64,000 nt of DNA from Gambelia wislizenii (Eukaryota > Chordata > Lepidosauria > Squamata > Crotaphytidae). The stretch covers positions 160,553,001-160,617,000 of the forward strand of contig JAUMIR010000001.1 in NCBI GenBank assembly GCA_030847615.1. Direction: 5' to 3'. The notes under the pieces were generated by a model. The model worked only from the letters and a program-made list of their open reading frames with translations, had not been told where the DNA came from and ran no database searches. A program made the translations under genes and the position numbers. Shown one piece after another: positions 32,366-45,037 of this stretch. Numbering within the stretch: the stretch's first letter is position 1; each line of letters begins with the position of its first letter.

Positions 32366-32813
32366 TCAATGGAGAGGTTATAATATATAACTATTACTTA
32401 AATAGATATTGGAAAAGGGGGGTTCCTACAGCACAGTCATGACCACACTGGGAACCCTATTATCCATCTCTGTTATATAGCAGTGTCTTTGGCCCAGATT
32501 AGCATTGGTATTCACATTTGGATTTCACTCTCAGTTGAAAAGCACCCAGCCAAGACTCCTGAGAAAGACTTTGGGTTTATCACTCTTCTGTGGGGAACAT
32601 GTCTATATAAGTGGAATTGGGTTTGCAATCAGTTGAATGTAAAATTTGAATAACTTCCCCAAAATGGTGGTTATGTTAGCTATTCTCTACTGCTCCTTCT
32701 ATTACTTGCTTATTGCTCTCTCTGATTCCTTTGTTAGCTGGTGGGTGTTGCTTATGGAAAAGAAGATTCTTAGGCTGGGTTTCTCCTTGAGTTTTGAGAT
32801 AAATACAATGGGC
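32366..32813. other. No recognised gene
   Basis: Contains the right-hand duplicates of LINE copy 2 (ttataatatat at 32378-32388 and aaaagggg(gg)ttcctaca at 32413-32430). Nothing else recognised. Confidence 0.45.
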
Positions 32814-33036
32814 ATTCAGTATCTGCTGAGGTTTGGTTCCAGGATCCCTGCCCCATGAATATCAAAATCTGTGGATGCTTGAGTCCCATTATATACAGTG
32901 GTGCCGTAAAATGGCATCTCTTATATAAAATGGCAAAGAGCAAAGTTTGCTTTTGGGATTTTTTTTTCCTGAATATTTTCAAGCCATGGCTGGTTGAATC
33001 CATGGGTGCAGAACCTGTGGATATGGAGGGCTGATT
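32814..33036 (+). mobile_element. Tigger/pogo-like MITE
   Basis: Contains 'ggtttggttccaggatccc', 'aaaatctgtggatgcttga', 'gtcccattatatacagtgg', 'cttatataaaatggcaaag', 'ggttgaatccatgggtgcag' and 'tggatatggagggctgatta', the standard layout of this family. Ends are worn. Another copy lies at 50813-51035. Confidence 0.75.
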
Positions 33037-34664
33037 ACATGTTCTAAAGAAGGCTTGTCTCTCTTTTATACAGAGGTTAAAGGATCTACAGTTACAACAT
33101 ATTGCCCTCTACTATCCTTAAGTAACCTTTGAAATTATGAAATTGCCTTCAGCCCCATGCTAGAATGCATTAACTGTTTTCAAATAAAGGAGAACATTTA
33201 TGCATGTTTGCTTTAATGCACTGGTCTCCTTTGCAAACAGGATTTCACTTAAATGTCTTTGATCTTGTGCACCCAGAGCACACCTGGAGTGTTTATGCCA
33301 TATTTTGCATAGGGGGTCGAACAAGAGGACGATTCTCACTTTCCTGAAATTTTATTTCAAAAGACCCTGTGAAATTCTGGCATCTTTCTATTAAAAGGAT
33401 AAGTCTACCTGTAGTACTGAAAGGCAAGATATCCTAACTTCTCTGTGATTTTATTTATATATTAGCTTCTTATATTGTGTTTGATCACCTTGGTTGCATT
33501 ATTGCTGTCAGTCTGTGACTGCAAGAAACTGTTCACTCAGATGCAGGGCTATATCAGGGGCTTCGGGGTGAGGGGAAAGAACAAGGACAAAATCTTGTGT
33601 GGACAAAACTTTACTCACACCACATTTTGCCCTATCATTAAATAGGCATTGCATCCACAGCCTTGGAAATGCATTATTCAATGCTAGTAATGTAAACAAT
33701 ACTTGGGAAAAAATGGTCAAAACCATTTGTTTACTTGTTTCTTGAGTATCAGGAAACTCTGACAAGGAGAATTCTGCACTGATGGAAATCATCACTCTTC
33801 AGGACTTATTCGCTACAAATTGTGTGCATGAGAGAGGGTTGCTCAAAAAACAGCATTTTCTGTGCAGGAAACAATATTGTCTGAAAATTGGGAATTTTGC
33901 ACAAAATAGTTTTCAAACTGCTAATATTCGTCAAAAACTGTAGTTTTTGACTTTCTTGCAGCAGGAAGAAAATGGCTATGAGATAATTACTTGTTGCTTC
34001 CTTTGAGAACTATATTAGAAAAGAATTGCATCCCTATTCAAGGCATTAGAAGTATTATCACAACTGAAATGTCTACCAGTCACAAAGTTATTGTTTCAGT
34101 CCATACAAATGTATGCATAGTCATTAGTCAGACATCTGCTTCTCCGCCATCATCACCAAATGAATGCTTGATCTGTTGCTACAATTTGAGGTGCCCTTCA
34201 AGCTCCCTGTTCAGGAAAAACATTTAGGAACTCTGATGGAGAATTTTAATAAGATCACTGAAAATTTTGCAGCAGGGAGTCTGCAAAATTCTCTCTGTCT
34301 TATGAAAGACTTTCCCCATTGTCAGCAATTTTGCATGGCACACAATTCAATGTGGGTTTGGAGAGTCTTCCACAGTTAAAAAAGTGAGTAATTCTGAAGA
34401 AATATTTGATAAGTTTAATGATATTTCTTGGGAAGGATGTATCACACATCCTACCTCAAGACCAGACATTGCTGAAGGATGAAAACCTTAAGAGCTTCTT
34501 TCCCAATACACTTTGAACATAATTAAACATGGAAGCATAGAATGTCCTCTTCAATGATGTAAATATGATTTTAAAATGGATACAAAAAATGGACAATGGG
34601 GGTTATTTTTCACTCACACCAACCTTTTGCACCAGAAATAGTGCCCTATGAATCTATTATGCAA
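33037..34664. other. No recognised gene
   Basis: Several open frames below 100 codons without recognisable motifs. No named repeat. Confidence 0.45.
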
Positions 34665-35285
34665 TCACAGTGTGTACAGTGCTGGTCACTGCATTGCAGA
34701 AATGATATTGCACAGTACAAAAAGGGCCTCCAGCAACTTCCCTATGAGGAAAGGATGCATGATTTGGGGATTTTTAAACTTAGGAAAATGTTGATCAAGA
34801 GGAGCAGAAAAAGATGTGTAAAAAAATTACATGTTGTATGGAAAAATTAGGTAGGGAGATTCCCACCACCACCACCTTTTCTCATAATACTAGAAACTGA
34901 GGGACACCCATGAAAATAAATGATAGAAGATTAAGAACAGATAAAAGGTATTTTACAAAGCATTTGTTACACTATGGGACTTATTGCCACAAGGTGGTGG
35001 TGGCCACCATGGCCTTAGAAGAGGGAGGAGACAAATTCATGGACATAATGGATTATAGCGACTAGTTATGATGACTATAGGCTACTGCTATGATGACAGT
35101 CAGCCTGCTTCTGAATACCAGGTGCTAGGGAACTATGGAAGAAAAGGTTATTGGTTTTTATTATGTCTTTTGGGGCTTCCCAGAGGAATCTGTTTTGCCT
35201 CTGAGTGGTAAAAAGAATGTTGGGCTGGTAGGGGTATGTTCTGATCAGACAAACAAACAAAAAAGTTCTTATGTTCTTACATTTT
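34665..35285 (+). mobile_element. CR1-type LINE 3' portion, diverged
   Basis: Old CR1/L3 text: 'acagtgctggtcactgcat', 'tatgaggaaaggatgca', 'tacactatgggacttattgc', 'gaggagacaaattcatgg' and an ending 'gttcttatgttctta'. The reading frame is destroyed. A (ccaccacc) patch lies near 34863-34876. Confidence 0.65.
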
Positions 35286-35930
35286 AATGTCCCATAGAGA
35301 TTGAGGCAGTCAAATAGCATCAGCTTCCTTCAAAATTTATCGCTCAAAGTGTTTTGCGTGATCAGTGCTCTATGAGAAAGTTCACCTGGGAGTAACGCAT
35401 GAGCAGAATTCTCCTTGCTAGACTATGGCCACCGTACAAAATCCTGATTTTGCTATTGTCAGCGGCGAAATTCCCACTGACCTTTATGGGGTCAGGAATG
35501 CCTCTCCGGTGTTTCACATGCCTGAATTGCTTATTGCCTAACATAAAGAGGAACTTGAGCATAAAGGCATGGATGTTGCTGAGAGCAGCATAATGATATG
35601 CAGATTTTCACATTTTTTGCATCCCTGAAGGACACATTACTTGAAGCTGACAATAAACAATGAAAACAGGCATACCTCCATATGCCTACTTTTAGTGTTC
35701 CAAGTTTTTTTCAGCACAGTGGAACAGCATCTAATAAATCAATGCCATATTTGAATTAACCCATGGTTTATATTTATATGTGCTCCAACCCAAGGGATTT
35801 ATATTAACAGGGAAAAAAATGCTATGATTAAAAATTAAGAATGTAGGATTTCACAGGAAGGGGGAAAAAGAGTTCTGTCAAAACATGAATACCATAGCTA
35901 TAAATACTCATTAGTTTATTATTCTTGAAT
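35286..35930. other. No recognised gene
   Basis: No coding sequence or named repeat seen. Confidence 0.45.
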
Positions 35931-36609
35931 TACCGTATATTCTGGCGTATAAGACGACTGGGCGCATAAGACAACCCCCCAATTTTTAAGTTAAAATATA
36001 GAGTTTGCCCCCCCCCATGCCAGCCACCTGGCTGGAAAGCCTGTCCCCCACCAGCCAGCCAGCTCAGTGGCTGTAGATGATGGAATAGTCTGTGAAATCA
36101 AAGGGCTGAGAACAGCTAAAAAAGCATGGGGTACTTTGAAAAATCTCTGTGGTGTTCAATCTTTGGAAAGTAAGGTTGCATTAATACTGTAAGTTGGTTA
36201 ATATGAAGCTATCAAATCCCAAATTTTAGAATGAGCACATTAATGAATGAGCACATTAATGATTTTAGAGCCACAGTGGTAGACAAGAGAATTTCACCAT
36301 AGACAAAACTTGATGCAGAATGATAAGTCTGAATCCAGAAATTCTAATTTTAGGCTAACTTGTCCTGAAAAGAAACATCATTTTGACTCTCCTGAGCTAA
36401 ATGGATGGCCATTTAACTCTTCAAAGGCAAAGCAGTTATTCTCACAGCAGGAGGAAGGATCTACTGGGAAAACTGCCCAGGCCATTTTACACTTCAATCA
36501 TTCTCACAGCAGGGGAGTATGATTACTGGGGTATAAGACCACCACCACCCCACTTTTGAGGAGATTTTCAAGTGTTAAAAAGTAGTCTTGTATGCAGGAA
36601 TATACGGTA
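35931..36609. mobile_element. DNA transposon with 'taccgtatatt' termini
   Basis: The left end taccgtatattctggcgtat and right end, reversed, taccgtatattcctgcatac are inverted repeats. Subterminal 'aagacgac' and 'aagactac' continue the match. Flanks 'cttgaat' and 'ctataat' could be a worn duplication. The middle (about 36085-36515) does not resemble the family and may be a second insertion. No transposase. Confidence 0.6.
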
Positions 36610-37661
36610 CTATAATTAACCTCCCCCACACCTTCTTCCAGAATGAAACTCCAGGACACAGAATTCTTAGGGGGTCTCCTTTCCTTAGCTTTGGAATTAT
36701 GGCCATCTGTGCATTCAGATGACACATGTAAACCTTCACTTATCTTGTTTGCAAAAATGAATTATTTCAGAAGTTCGCGTACAACAGCATGAGATTTTGA
36801 GAGTTTTGTGCATTTGGGGACTTTTTAATCAAAAATTTGCACAAAATACCTTGGGTTTTGTATAAAAATCCTCAATATTTTTGCAGATAACACAGTATAT
36901 TGTGAAAAATAAAATGGTTTCTATAATAAAAATTGGCCAGAATCCTGTATGGAAGATACGTTTATGTAAGCACTGTAGTTACAGTGTTATGCAGTGAATC
37001 CCAGACTGACCCCCTCATACCCACTTACCAGGAAGCAGCCACCGTGATTGACAGAGGTTCTACCCTTCCAAGACTTCCCTCTGTGTGGTGCTGATCCATG
37101 CCCCAGCAACTTCAGTTTCCTCATGAGAACCCCCACGCAAAGCGGACCTTGTTATATAGGCAGTTGTAGTGGGTCAAAGAGCTAATTTTTTACCTCAAGG
37201 TGGGTAGCATCACACCATCTGCAGTTTATTTTAAGTTTTTTAAAAATATATACTGGAATTCACTTCCAGGTGCTTTTGGGTGCTGTTTTTTGCTTGAGGA
37301 GGTTGGGTGCTGTTTCAAGTGAAACCATCATTTCTTGAGGCCTTCAGAAGAGGTGTTTTACCATTTGGGGATGTTTTTTTCACTCTTACCTTTTCTTCTA
37401 AATTTTGAGGGCAATCCAGGAATTTTCAGTGGATCTGGGAAATTCTGAGGAGCACAAAAAGGCTTTTGGGGTCACATGTAGGCTTCAGGCTGCACAATTT
37501 TCACCCCTGTTCCAGAGAGATGGGTCAATCCTCCAATAACACATCTGCTCTGCCACAGACCCCATAAGCTATCTGGGAAGCTTTGACTCTTAGTTAATCT
37601 TGAATATATTCAATATCTCTCCTAAGGACAGGGAGAGGGATGGAGCTAGAACTGGTGGAAC
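36610..37661. other. No recognised gene
   Basis: No coding sequence or named repeat seen. Confidence 0.45.
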
Positions 37662-38172
37662 AGGACTTTATCAGACAAGCCCCTTTAAACATTCTTTTGC
37701 CAGCATTTAAAAAAAAAAACATTTTCATGTTGGCAAACGAACTCTCTCTCACACACACACACACACACTTACCTTCCTCTCCAGGCATAGGCAGCCCTGG
37801 CAATAAAGAAGAAGTGAACAGAGCCCCATTCATTTCCTCATTCGAAATTAAAATTTAAAAATGAAAACAAAACTAACACATTAAAAGTTTTTTTAAAGCA
37901 CTTAAACACACTTTAGCAGTCCCAAGTAACACAGGGAGAGTCATAAAAAGAGCAAAACTTACCTGGATGTCCTGATCTCACCCGGAAGTGTTCACACCAG
38001 ACCATCCATTCTTGCTGCAGTGACAAGATTTAAATGGCCCGAGGTTTCATACGCCAGCAATGCCAACACTAAAGCACCATGAGGGATCTGTTGACAGCTT
38101 CAGCCATCAATAAAAAGGGACGGGATTTTGACAGGACATAACTGCAAAGGGTGATGTCATCTGATCTGTGCA
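37662..38172 (-). mobile_element. 0.5-kb TIR family, minus copy
   Basis: Reverse of the family at 45038-45622 and 49032-49601. Shared core on the minus strand: 'gtgagatcaggacatccagg', 'taagt', then 'gttactt' and a T-rich segment. The ends near 37662 ('ggactttatcagac') and 38170 ('catctgatctgtg') resemble the terminal words of the other copies. A CA repeat lies at 37741-37768. Confidence 0.5.
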
Positions 38173-39081
38173 CCCTTTCACATTTATGTGGCATCATTAT
38201 GACTCCATATTAATGTGTCTGATACAGTCCGTAGTGTCAGTAGCTACATGAAATGGGGCAATTAGCTGCCCAAGGAATGCCACAATTCCTCCTCTCAACT
38301 TAAAAAAAGGTTCAGTGTGAGAGGTATGTTTTCCTGTAGGGATGATTTGCCTTTGTATAGAAGTTTCATCTTTTCCAAAATGGCAGCTTTTGAGCTGTAA
38401 AAATCTGACTCAACTCTCTCAGAGTTGCCTGAAAGAAGCTTTTATTCCAAGTTCCTCAAACATTGCAGAGAAATACCTTGGCAACAAAACAGCAAATCCT
38501 CAGCCAAGCCTGCAGACAAGAACAGAAAATCTCACCAAAGGGAAGTGAGAAGGAAACCTTCCTTGAATTAGGCACCAAAGTTTGGAAGGAAGGAGGGCAT
38601 TGATCAGCAACCTAAATAAATACATGAAACTTTATCATTTCAAAAACAAAGTTTTCCTCCATTTCTATGGGAAGGCGTAGCCCATCTTTGGCCAGAGGTT
38701 TCCTGGCGATAACAAAAATCTACCCTTAACAGAACAGAAATATGGATCAATGGATAAATGCACAGTAATATTGTCACTGGAGGGAAAATAAACAAAGGGA
38801 AAAATACAACTTCAAGGAAAAGAATGTGTTTCTCTAATTAGGAACCACTCCAGCTAAAAAGTTGGAGGCAGGGAGATACAACATGTAAAATTTACAACAT
38901 TCTGACCTTTCAAAACACAAGGAATTTAAATAACCTGATTGGATCTTTTTACAAAAAATAAATAAATCTGTATCTTCCTACTCCTTTTGCCTAACACAGA
39001 CAGCATTTACTGAAGTTGAATTTTAATTTTTTAACTTCAGCTCTTTTAAGTTCCGTGTCCAAAACAGGAAGAGCTAAAATT
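38173..39081. other. No recognised gene
   Basis: No coding sequence or named repeat seen. Confidence 0.45.
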
Positions 39082-39527
39082 TATTTATTTATTTATTTGT
39101 GCAATTTATATGCTGCCTTTCTCCTGAAGCGAGACCCAAGGCAGCTCACAGAACAATTAAAATCACAGTTAAATGCAATTAAAACCAATTAAGAACATAC
39201 AGAGTTTTAAAAAACCAAGAAAAACATTAAAAACACAACCCGATAAAAGCCGCACGGGTACAGTTCAAAGGCCTGCTTGAACAAAAACGTTTTTGCCTTC
39301 CAGTGAAATGAAAACAGGGAGGGGGCAGCCTAGCCTGCCATGGGAGGGTGGGAGCAGCCACTGAGAAGGCTCTCTCTCATGTCTTCACCAAATGGACCTG
39401 TGATGATAGTGGAACCAAGAGAAAGATCTTAAAACCCTTGCAGATCCATAGAGGGAGATACAATCTTTCAGATAGTCTGGACCTAAGCTATGTAAGGCTT
39501 TATAGGCCATGACTAGCACTTGTCAAA
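39082..39527 (-). mobile_element. L2-type LINE 3' end
   Basis: On the minus strand the 3' UTR leads to a terminus with 'gagctgccttgggtctcgct', 'aggcagcatataaattgc' and an (AAAT)n tail (39082-39098 in plus). Upstream text 'gagaaggctctctctcatg' and 'tcttaaaacccttgcag' is typical of this repeat in reptiles. No ORF remains. Confidence 0.7.
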
Positions 39528-39784
39528 TACAAGATGATGTCAAGTAAAAGAAAACTGCACAGTGAAAAACAGGGGTGTGGGAAGTGGAGTATCCAAGAGG
39601 AAGAAGAATCTTCATCCACCTGTCTGGCCATGAATCTCCATGCAGGAACTTGTTTCATCTGCAAACTATTGCTGAAGAGCAGGGACAAGGAAATAATGAC
39701 ACTCTGCCCTGTAATAAGCTCTTCCTGCGCACCTTCCAGCTAGATGCCCACAAGTAAAATTGTTCTTTCATTATTTTTCTTTGA
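39528..39784. other. No recognised feature
   Basis: A short stretch between the two L2-type 3' ends. I see no coding sequence and no named repeat. Confidence 0.4.
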
Positions 39785-40225
39785 TTTAGCTCTCACCTTT
39801 CTCTGAAAATTGGTACCAAGCAGGGTTCACAACAAGTTTTTTAAAATAGTAATAGAACACAATTAGATAAACTATTATAATAGAATCTGAATAGAAATCA
39901 ATTTGAAAACCTATCAGTGAAAAAAGTACAGCATCTACCATCTAAAAGCTGCTTCCTCAACAACCTGTCAGTTGCCTAAAGTTCACCCAAGTAAAAAGTT
40001 ATTTGCCTGCAAATGGAAGGACAGCAGGGTGGGGCCAGGCTAGTCTCTATTGGAAAGGAGTACCAGAGCCTGCAAGTAGCCACAAAGAAGCCCTTGTATT
40101 AAGTCAGGAGCTGTGCAAACTATCCTCATATTGGTTGTGCAGCATGACTACTGTACACAGTCTCCTCAGATCCATACATAGTGATCTGGATTTAATTATA
40201 TAGGCTACCATGGAAGAGTTCCATC
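39785..40225 (-). mobile_element. L2-type LINE 3' end, more diverged
   Basis: Order and key words match 39082-39527 loosely: 'ctctcacctttctctgaa', then 'gcctgcaaatggaaggaca', 'ggtggggccaggctagtc', 'aaaggagtaccagagcct'. Older than its neighbour. Confidence 0.5.
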
Positions 40226-42734
40226 CTAAATGTAGTCTAAAAATAATTTTAATAAATAAATAAAACCGATGGCACTTACCTTTCTGTTATCTCTAATTAT
40301 ATTTGCCATGTATCCCTAGCCAGATTTTTCGATACCAAGATTTTCATTTTTCATAAGAGGAGAAACCATAATGCCACGAAGGTCTGATGAAGCTGCCAAG
40401 TTTATAGTTTTTAAATAGTTGGGATGGGATCCAGACATAGTGATACTTACTTTATCAGCTATCACCTATTGAAATCAATGGGATTTAAGATAGTTTACTC
40501 TTGACTAAGGGCTTGTCTACACTGGCGGGAAACCCTGCACCTCCCTTGTAGCCACAGTGGACTTCTTAGATCTGCAGCAGCCCTGTTAACGCCACACTCA
40601 CTGAGCTTCTCCAATTGTAAATAGGAATATCCTGCCACACTGTAATCTTCATCAGAGTAAAAGGCCAGTCCTACACTGATCACATGTCCTATACATTGTA
40701 CTATTTCTGGCCACACGACCAGGACTGCTCTGTTGTTTGTTTTTTCTGTTTGCTTGTGCATGCGAATAAGTGAATATATGTCATCTCAGAGTACTTTATT
40801 ACTGGATAAACAGATATACACTTATCTAGATATACATAGAATTGAAAAATAAAATAAAATAAAGTGGCACAATGGAGTCCCATTCACTGGAGGTGCTGTT
40901 CCAGCTTTGTTCCAAAGACAATCCTTGGCCGCCACACAGCCAAAAACACAGGTTTTCCATTCAGATCTGGAGCAAACCATGAATCTTACAGATCCAGAGT
41001 TTTCTGCAGAAACCCTGGTGAAAATGTGCATCATCAAAAACAGTGTTTGTCAACTGTGCTGTGAATATGGGGTGAGTACAGGTTTTATTGCCCATGTAGA
41101 GAAGCCCCCAGGTTATTTCCAACCCCAAATATGTGACATTGGACTTAGGTACTCTAGTGATTAAGCTGTGAAATAGCATTACCATGGACAAATCTGAAAC
41201 TGAGGGCTGAAAACCTAAAATATTTTGAGTTCTGAGCACTGATGCAGTACAACCTATTGACTCAAGTTAGTGTTGAGAATAAGAATCCATTTAATCATCT
41301 CTTTATTACGAAAAGGCTCTCTGGAGCAGGAGCATATATTTCAGAAGGATTAGTACTAGCAGCCATCTGTTTCAAAGAGGAGCTGATAGAAGCTTCATCT
41401 ATCATCTCACAAAATCCACAATTAACAAACCACAAACATCTGGGAAAATATTCCTTAAGAAGGTCATAGTGCTATGTACCAGATGTGCCATAAAGTCCGC
41501 TACACAACTATGTGCATATGGGCCTGATTTAAAGATTGTTATGTATTATTAATTGTTTTATGGCCATGTTCTTCCAGCCAGAATAGGTTTTTTTTAACAG
41601 TAACATAGTTTCCAGTTTTTAAATATAAACACAAATGTATCTGCGTACGTTACATAATTAAACAATTTTCAAGCATTCTACCAGGGAAGTTTCACACAGT
41701 GGGCATTCTGTTCCATGTCTGGTTTTATTTCATAATTCATAGTGTTACTCATGAGGTGATGTTACATGCCCTCACAGCCCCTCCCACAAAATAATTTATT
41801 AATTGGCAATAATTCATAAGATTGACATTAATCAACAGTTCATGTAGGTCCTGTTAGACTAGACCATCCATAGAAGGTCATGAGAGACCTAAACAAAGTT
41901 GTCTTGGAAAATTTCCCCAAATACAGACATGTCCAGGACTGGTATGTGAAGCCCCCTTAGATGAGTTGTTAGGGAGGAATGTGCTAATCCACCCTGGATG
42001 CAGCTGACAATGAGTCACACTCCAACACAAACCAGTGATCAGAACACCTATTACTCTGCAGAGGTCTCCCTTCACACCTTTCCTATCCAACAATAGAAGG
42101 TTGTCTCAGACCCATCAGTCTTAATCATCCAACCATTAACAGTAATTAATGAAGCTGGTGCTTTCATTGTTTCACTCTGGGAGGTTCACTCAAAATACCC
42201 CTTAAGGGTGCAATATGGGATATAAATCTCATCCCAAAACACAGCCAAAGTGTGTGCAGTCTTCCAGGCACCATTACTCTGCTGGTTTGCTATGTCACCT
42301 GGCACTCATAATCATACTTCCTTGCTGCATGAACCTCTGCTTGTCAGACAGGTAAAGTATAGTCCATCATTCCGAAACCTGTTCCTCTATCCAAATACTT
42401 CCTCCTGCTGATTCATTAGTCTTGTGTGATTGCTTGAAGCATGAGTGCACATGTGAATGGTTCTGTGATTATTTTTCAATAAGAACATTTTTATTTACCT
42501 CCTCGCTTGGAGTCTCATCAGTGAGTACCAGTATACACAGTTGCAAAGGCCCTGTACTTATCCGGCATCTTGCAGCCTAATTTGATTCCCCATATTAATA
42601 ACTTAATTTGAGTGACACGAGTGGGTTCCCACAAGCCAGACATGATTTGGGTAACAATGATGCGATCAAATTTTAGCTCTGTAGGAGCGTTTGAACTAAT
42701 CACAAGAAATTCCTAGCTTGAGAAAATGCTAGTC
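40226..42734. other. No recognised gene; one TIR-like end
   Basis: 'agggcttgtctacactggcg' at 40507-40526 matches the terminus of the family at 22985-23541, but I could not find a partner end. Nothing else recognised, and no ORF is convincing. Confidence 0.4.
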
Positions 42735-42879
42735 CGCGGATGGTTGAATCCATGGATGCGGAATCCATGGATATGGAGGGCCATCTGTACTGGAAAAACC
42801 TGTACAGAAACCTCATCTATTGCTGTTGTTACCTCAAGGATCTGGTGGATGGAGTTCACACTATGGAAAAAATCTTCAG
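42735..42879 (+). repeat. 145-bp duplicate of 50983-51127
   Basis: Includes the right end of a Tigger-like element up to 'gggccatctg' (42787), TA, and 90 bp of flank ('ctggaaaaacctgtacag' to 'aaaatcttcag'). The second copy has about seven differences by eye. The shared flank shows that more than the transposon itself was copied. Confidence 0.8.
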
Positions 42880-44274
42880 AATTGATTCAGTGTGCCAATT
42901 ATTTGAAAAGAGCAGCATGACAAATCAAGTTTAAAGAAAATAATATTAACAAATTTCATTCCAGTCAAATATAGTAAAGCAGGCAGAGAGGAAAAACATT
43001 GTAAAAATAATATTTATCCTAATGAGTAGGAGGAAATAATATGGCAAATTCTTCTTATCAGTCTTTACACAGCATTTCAACAAAGAGGATTCACTGATAC
43101 ACTTGTGGGTAGTCCTCAGTCTATTCCCACCTTTTCTCTGGAATGAACATAACAAGACCAATGTTGATCAAACCAGCACCTGTCTAATCCAGCATAAGGA
43201 TGTACATCTTCACTTATTTCATTCTCACATGTGAGGATCAAATATTTCAAAATATGTTTTCTTCTCACTTATTAAGATTACTGAGAGGTTTTGTGCCATT
43301 TCTGATAATTTTTCACATTTTGAGACTGCTTTTGTGAAAAGTTCAAGAAGGTGCAAAAACACAACCAAAATGAAAAATGTGGTGGCGGGGAACAGTGTTG
43401 GTTGTTTCATTCTTGCACAGGGATGAAGAAAACTCAGCAATTGACAATTATTTTGAGACACCGTTTCTTGCTTGAGAGCAAGAACATTCCTTAGATCCCT
43501 AGTCTAACCTGTTTTCCACACTGGTCAACCAGAAGCCTGTGGAAGACCCACAGACATGACTTACTTACTTAATTCCCTTGTTTTCTTCTAACATGGAATC
43601 CAAGGTGTAGATGGGATTGGGACATCATAGCCCTCCAGCAACTACAATTCAGAGGCATCCTAAAATACCATTAGATGTGCCCTAATGATGAACAGTACAG
43701 TATGGGCTGGGATGGGATCTTGATACACCACAAAGCGATGAACAATCTAGGATGACAGTAAAATGAAGAATGTTCCATATGATCAAGAATGATGACAGTA
43801 AAATGAAGAATGATCATAAATGCTAGTTCTGCTGAACTAAAAGATGGACGTTAAGATGAGTCTGACAAAAATAACCAAAGGCCTTTTTTTTGCACAATCT
43901 TTCTCCATTCTGACATAATATCTAATTATATACAAAAACTGTGATTCATGCTCTCTTTTTAGCCTGTAATACAAGGGACCTGGGAAGCCCCAACACATTT
44001 TTTGTGGGCAATTGGAAAGGAATTAATCTATACATCAGAAATCAATATACAGTATATTTATTATGTTGTACTCTGATTTAAATCTACTTTAGAACTCAGA
44101 TTAATGAATAGCTTTGACTTAAAATTATTAATCATGGCTCCATTACGTGTGCTACATATGCTTTTCATAAGGGGAGGAACCTCCATATAATAGATGCCAA
44201 TGTATGAGGAGTTTGAGGAGTTAAAATATTCAGATAAACGGTGCTCCAACCTTCAAATGACCCTGACATTATTT
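42880..44274. other. No recognised gene
   Basis: A short direct repeat ('gatgacagtaaaatgaagaa') occurs twice at about 43752 and 43791. Otherwise nothing recognised. Confidence 0.45.
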
Positions 44275-44845
44275 GGCTACAGTTTAGTTCTACTGAACAA
44301 GCCCAACTGGAATGAAAGGAAGATGTCCAAAAGGTATCTGGCAATAATCTTTATCCTGGAGAACAAGAGAAGTCTCAGCAGACTGGAGCAGGGCAAATGT
44401 TGTCCTCATCTTCAAAGGGGGAGGGGAATAGGACCCAAATAATTACCACCCTTTCAACCTGGCATCAATACCAGTAAAGATTCTAACAAAAAAAATACCA
44501 GGGAAGAGTCTGGAGCGGATCATTAAACAGACAGTCTATAAGCACTTAGAAAGGGATGCCGTGATCACTAAAAGTCAACATGGGTTTCTCAAAAACAAGT
44601 CATGCCAGACTAATTTTATCTCTTTTCTTTTAATAGAATTACAAGCTTGTTTGATGAAGAAAATGCTCTGGAGGTAGCATATTTTTATTTCAGTATGGCC
44701 TTTGACAAGGTCCCCCATGATATTCTTGCAAAAAAGCTAGTAAAATGTGGGCTGGACAATGCTACTGTTAGGTGGATTTGCAGTTGGTTAATGGACCAAA
44801 CCCAAAGGGCACTGACCAATTGCTCCCCCTTCATCCTTGAAAAAA
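44275..44845 (+). mobile_element. CR1-type LINE, RT domain fragment
   Basis: The text has CR1 RT content: 'gtggatttctcaaaaac'-like 'catgggtttctcaaaaaca', 'gccagactaattttatctc', then an ORF (44647-44853) with 'SMAFDKVPHDILAKKLVKCGLDNATVRWICSWL', which is RT motif A and beyond. Frames are broken on both sides. Confidence 0.75.
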
Positions 44846-45037
44846 GCAACTAGTGGGGTGGTATATAAATCAATAAGTTTAAAAAAAAAACTTGTTGGGA
44901 ATAAAATCCTGGACTACTCCAGCCCAGCTTTTCTTATTTTGGTCAAGGTTGGCAACTATGTTAGAGCAGAACATAATTTTGTTCTCAAAGTGGCCAGCTC
45001 ACTCTCATGTGCTCTCTCTCTCTCTCTCGCTCTCTCT
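44846..45037. other. No recognised feature; CT microsatellite
   Basis: A CT-rich microsatellite lies at 45012-45037, directly abutting the next TIR element. Nothing else is recognised in this interval. Confidence 0.4.
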
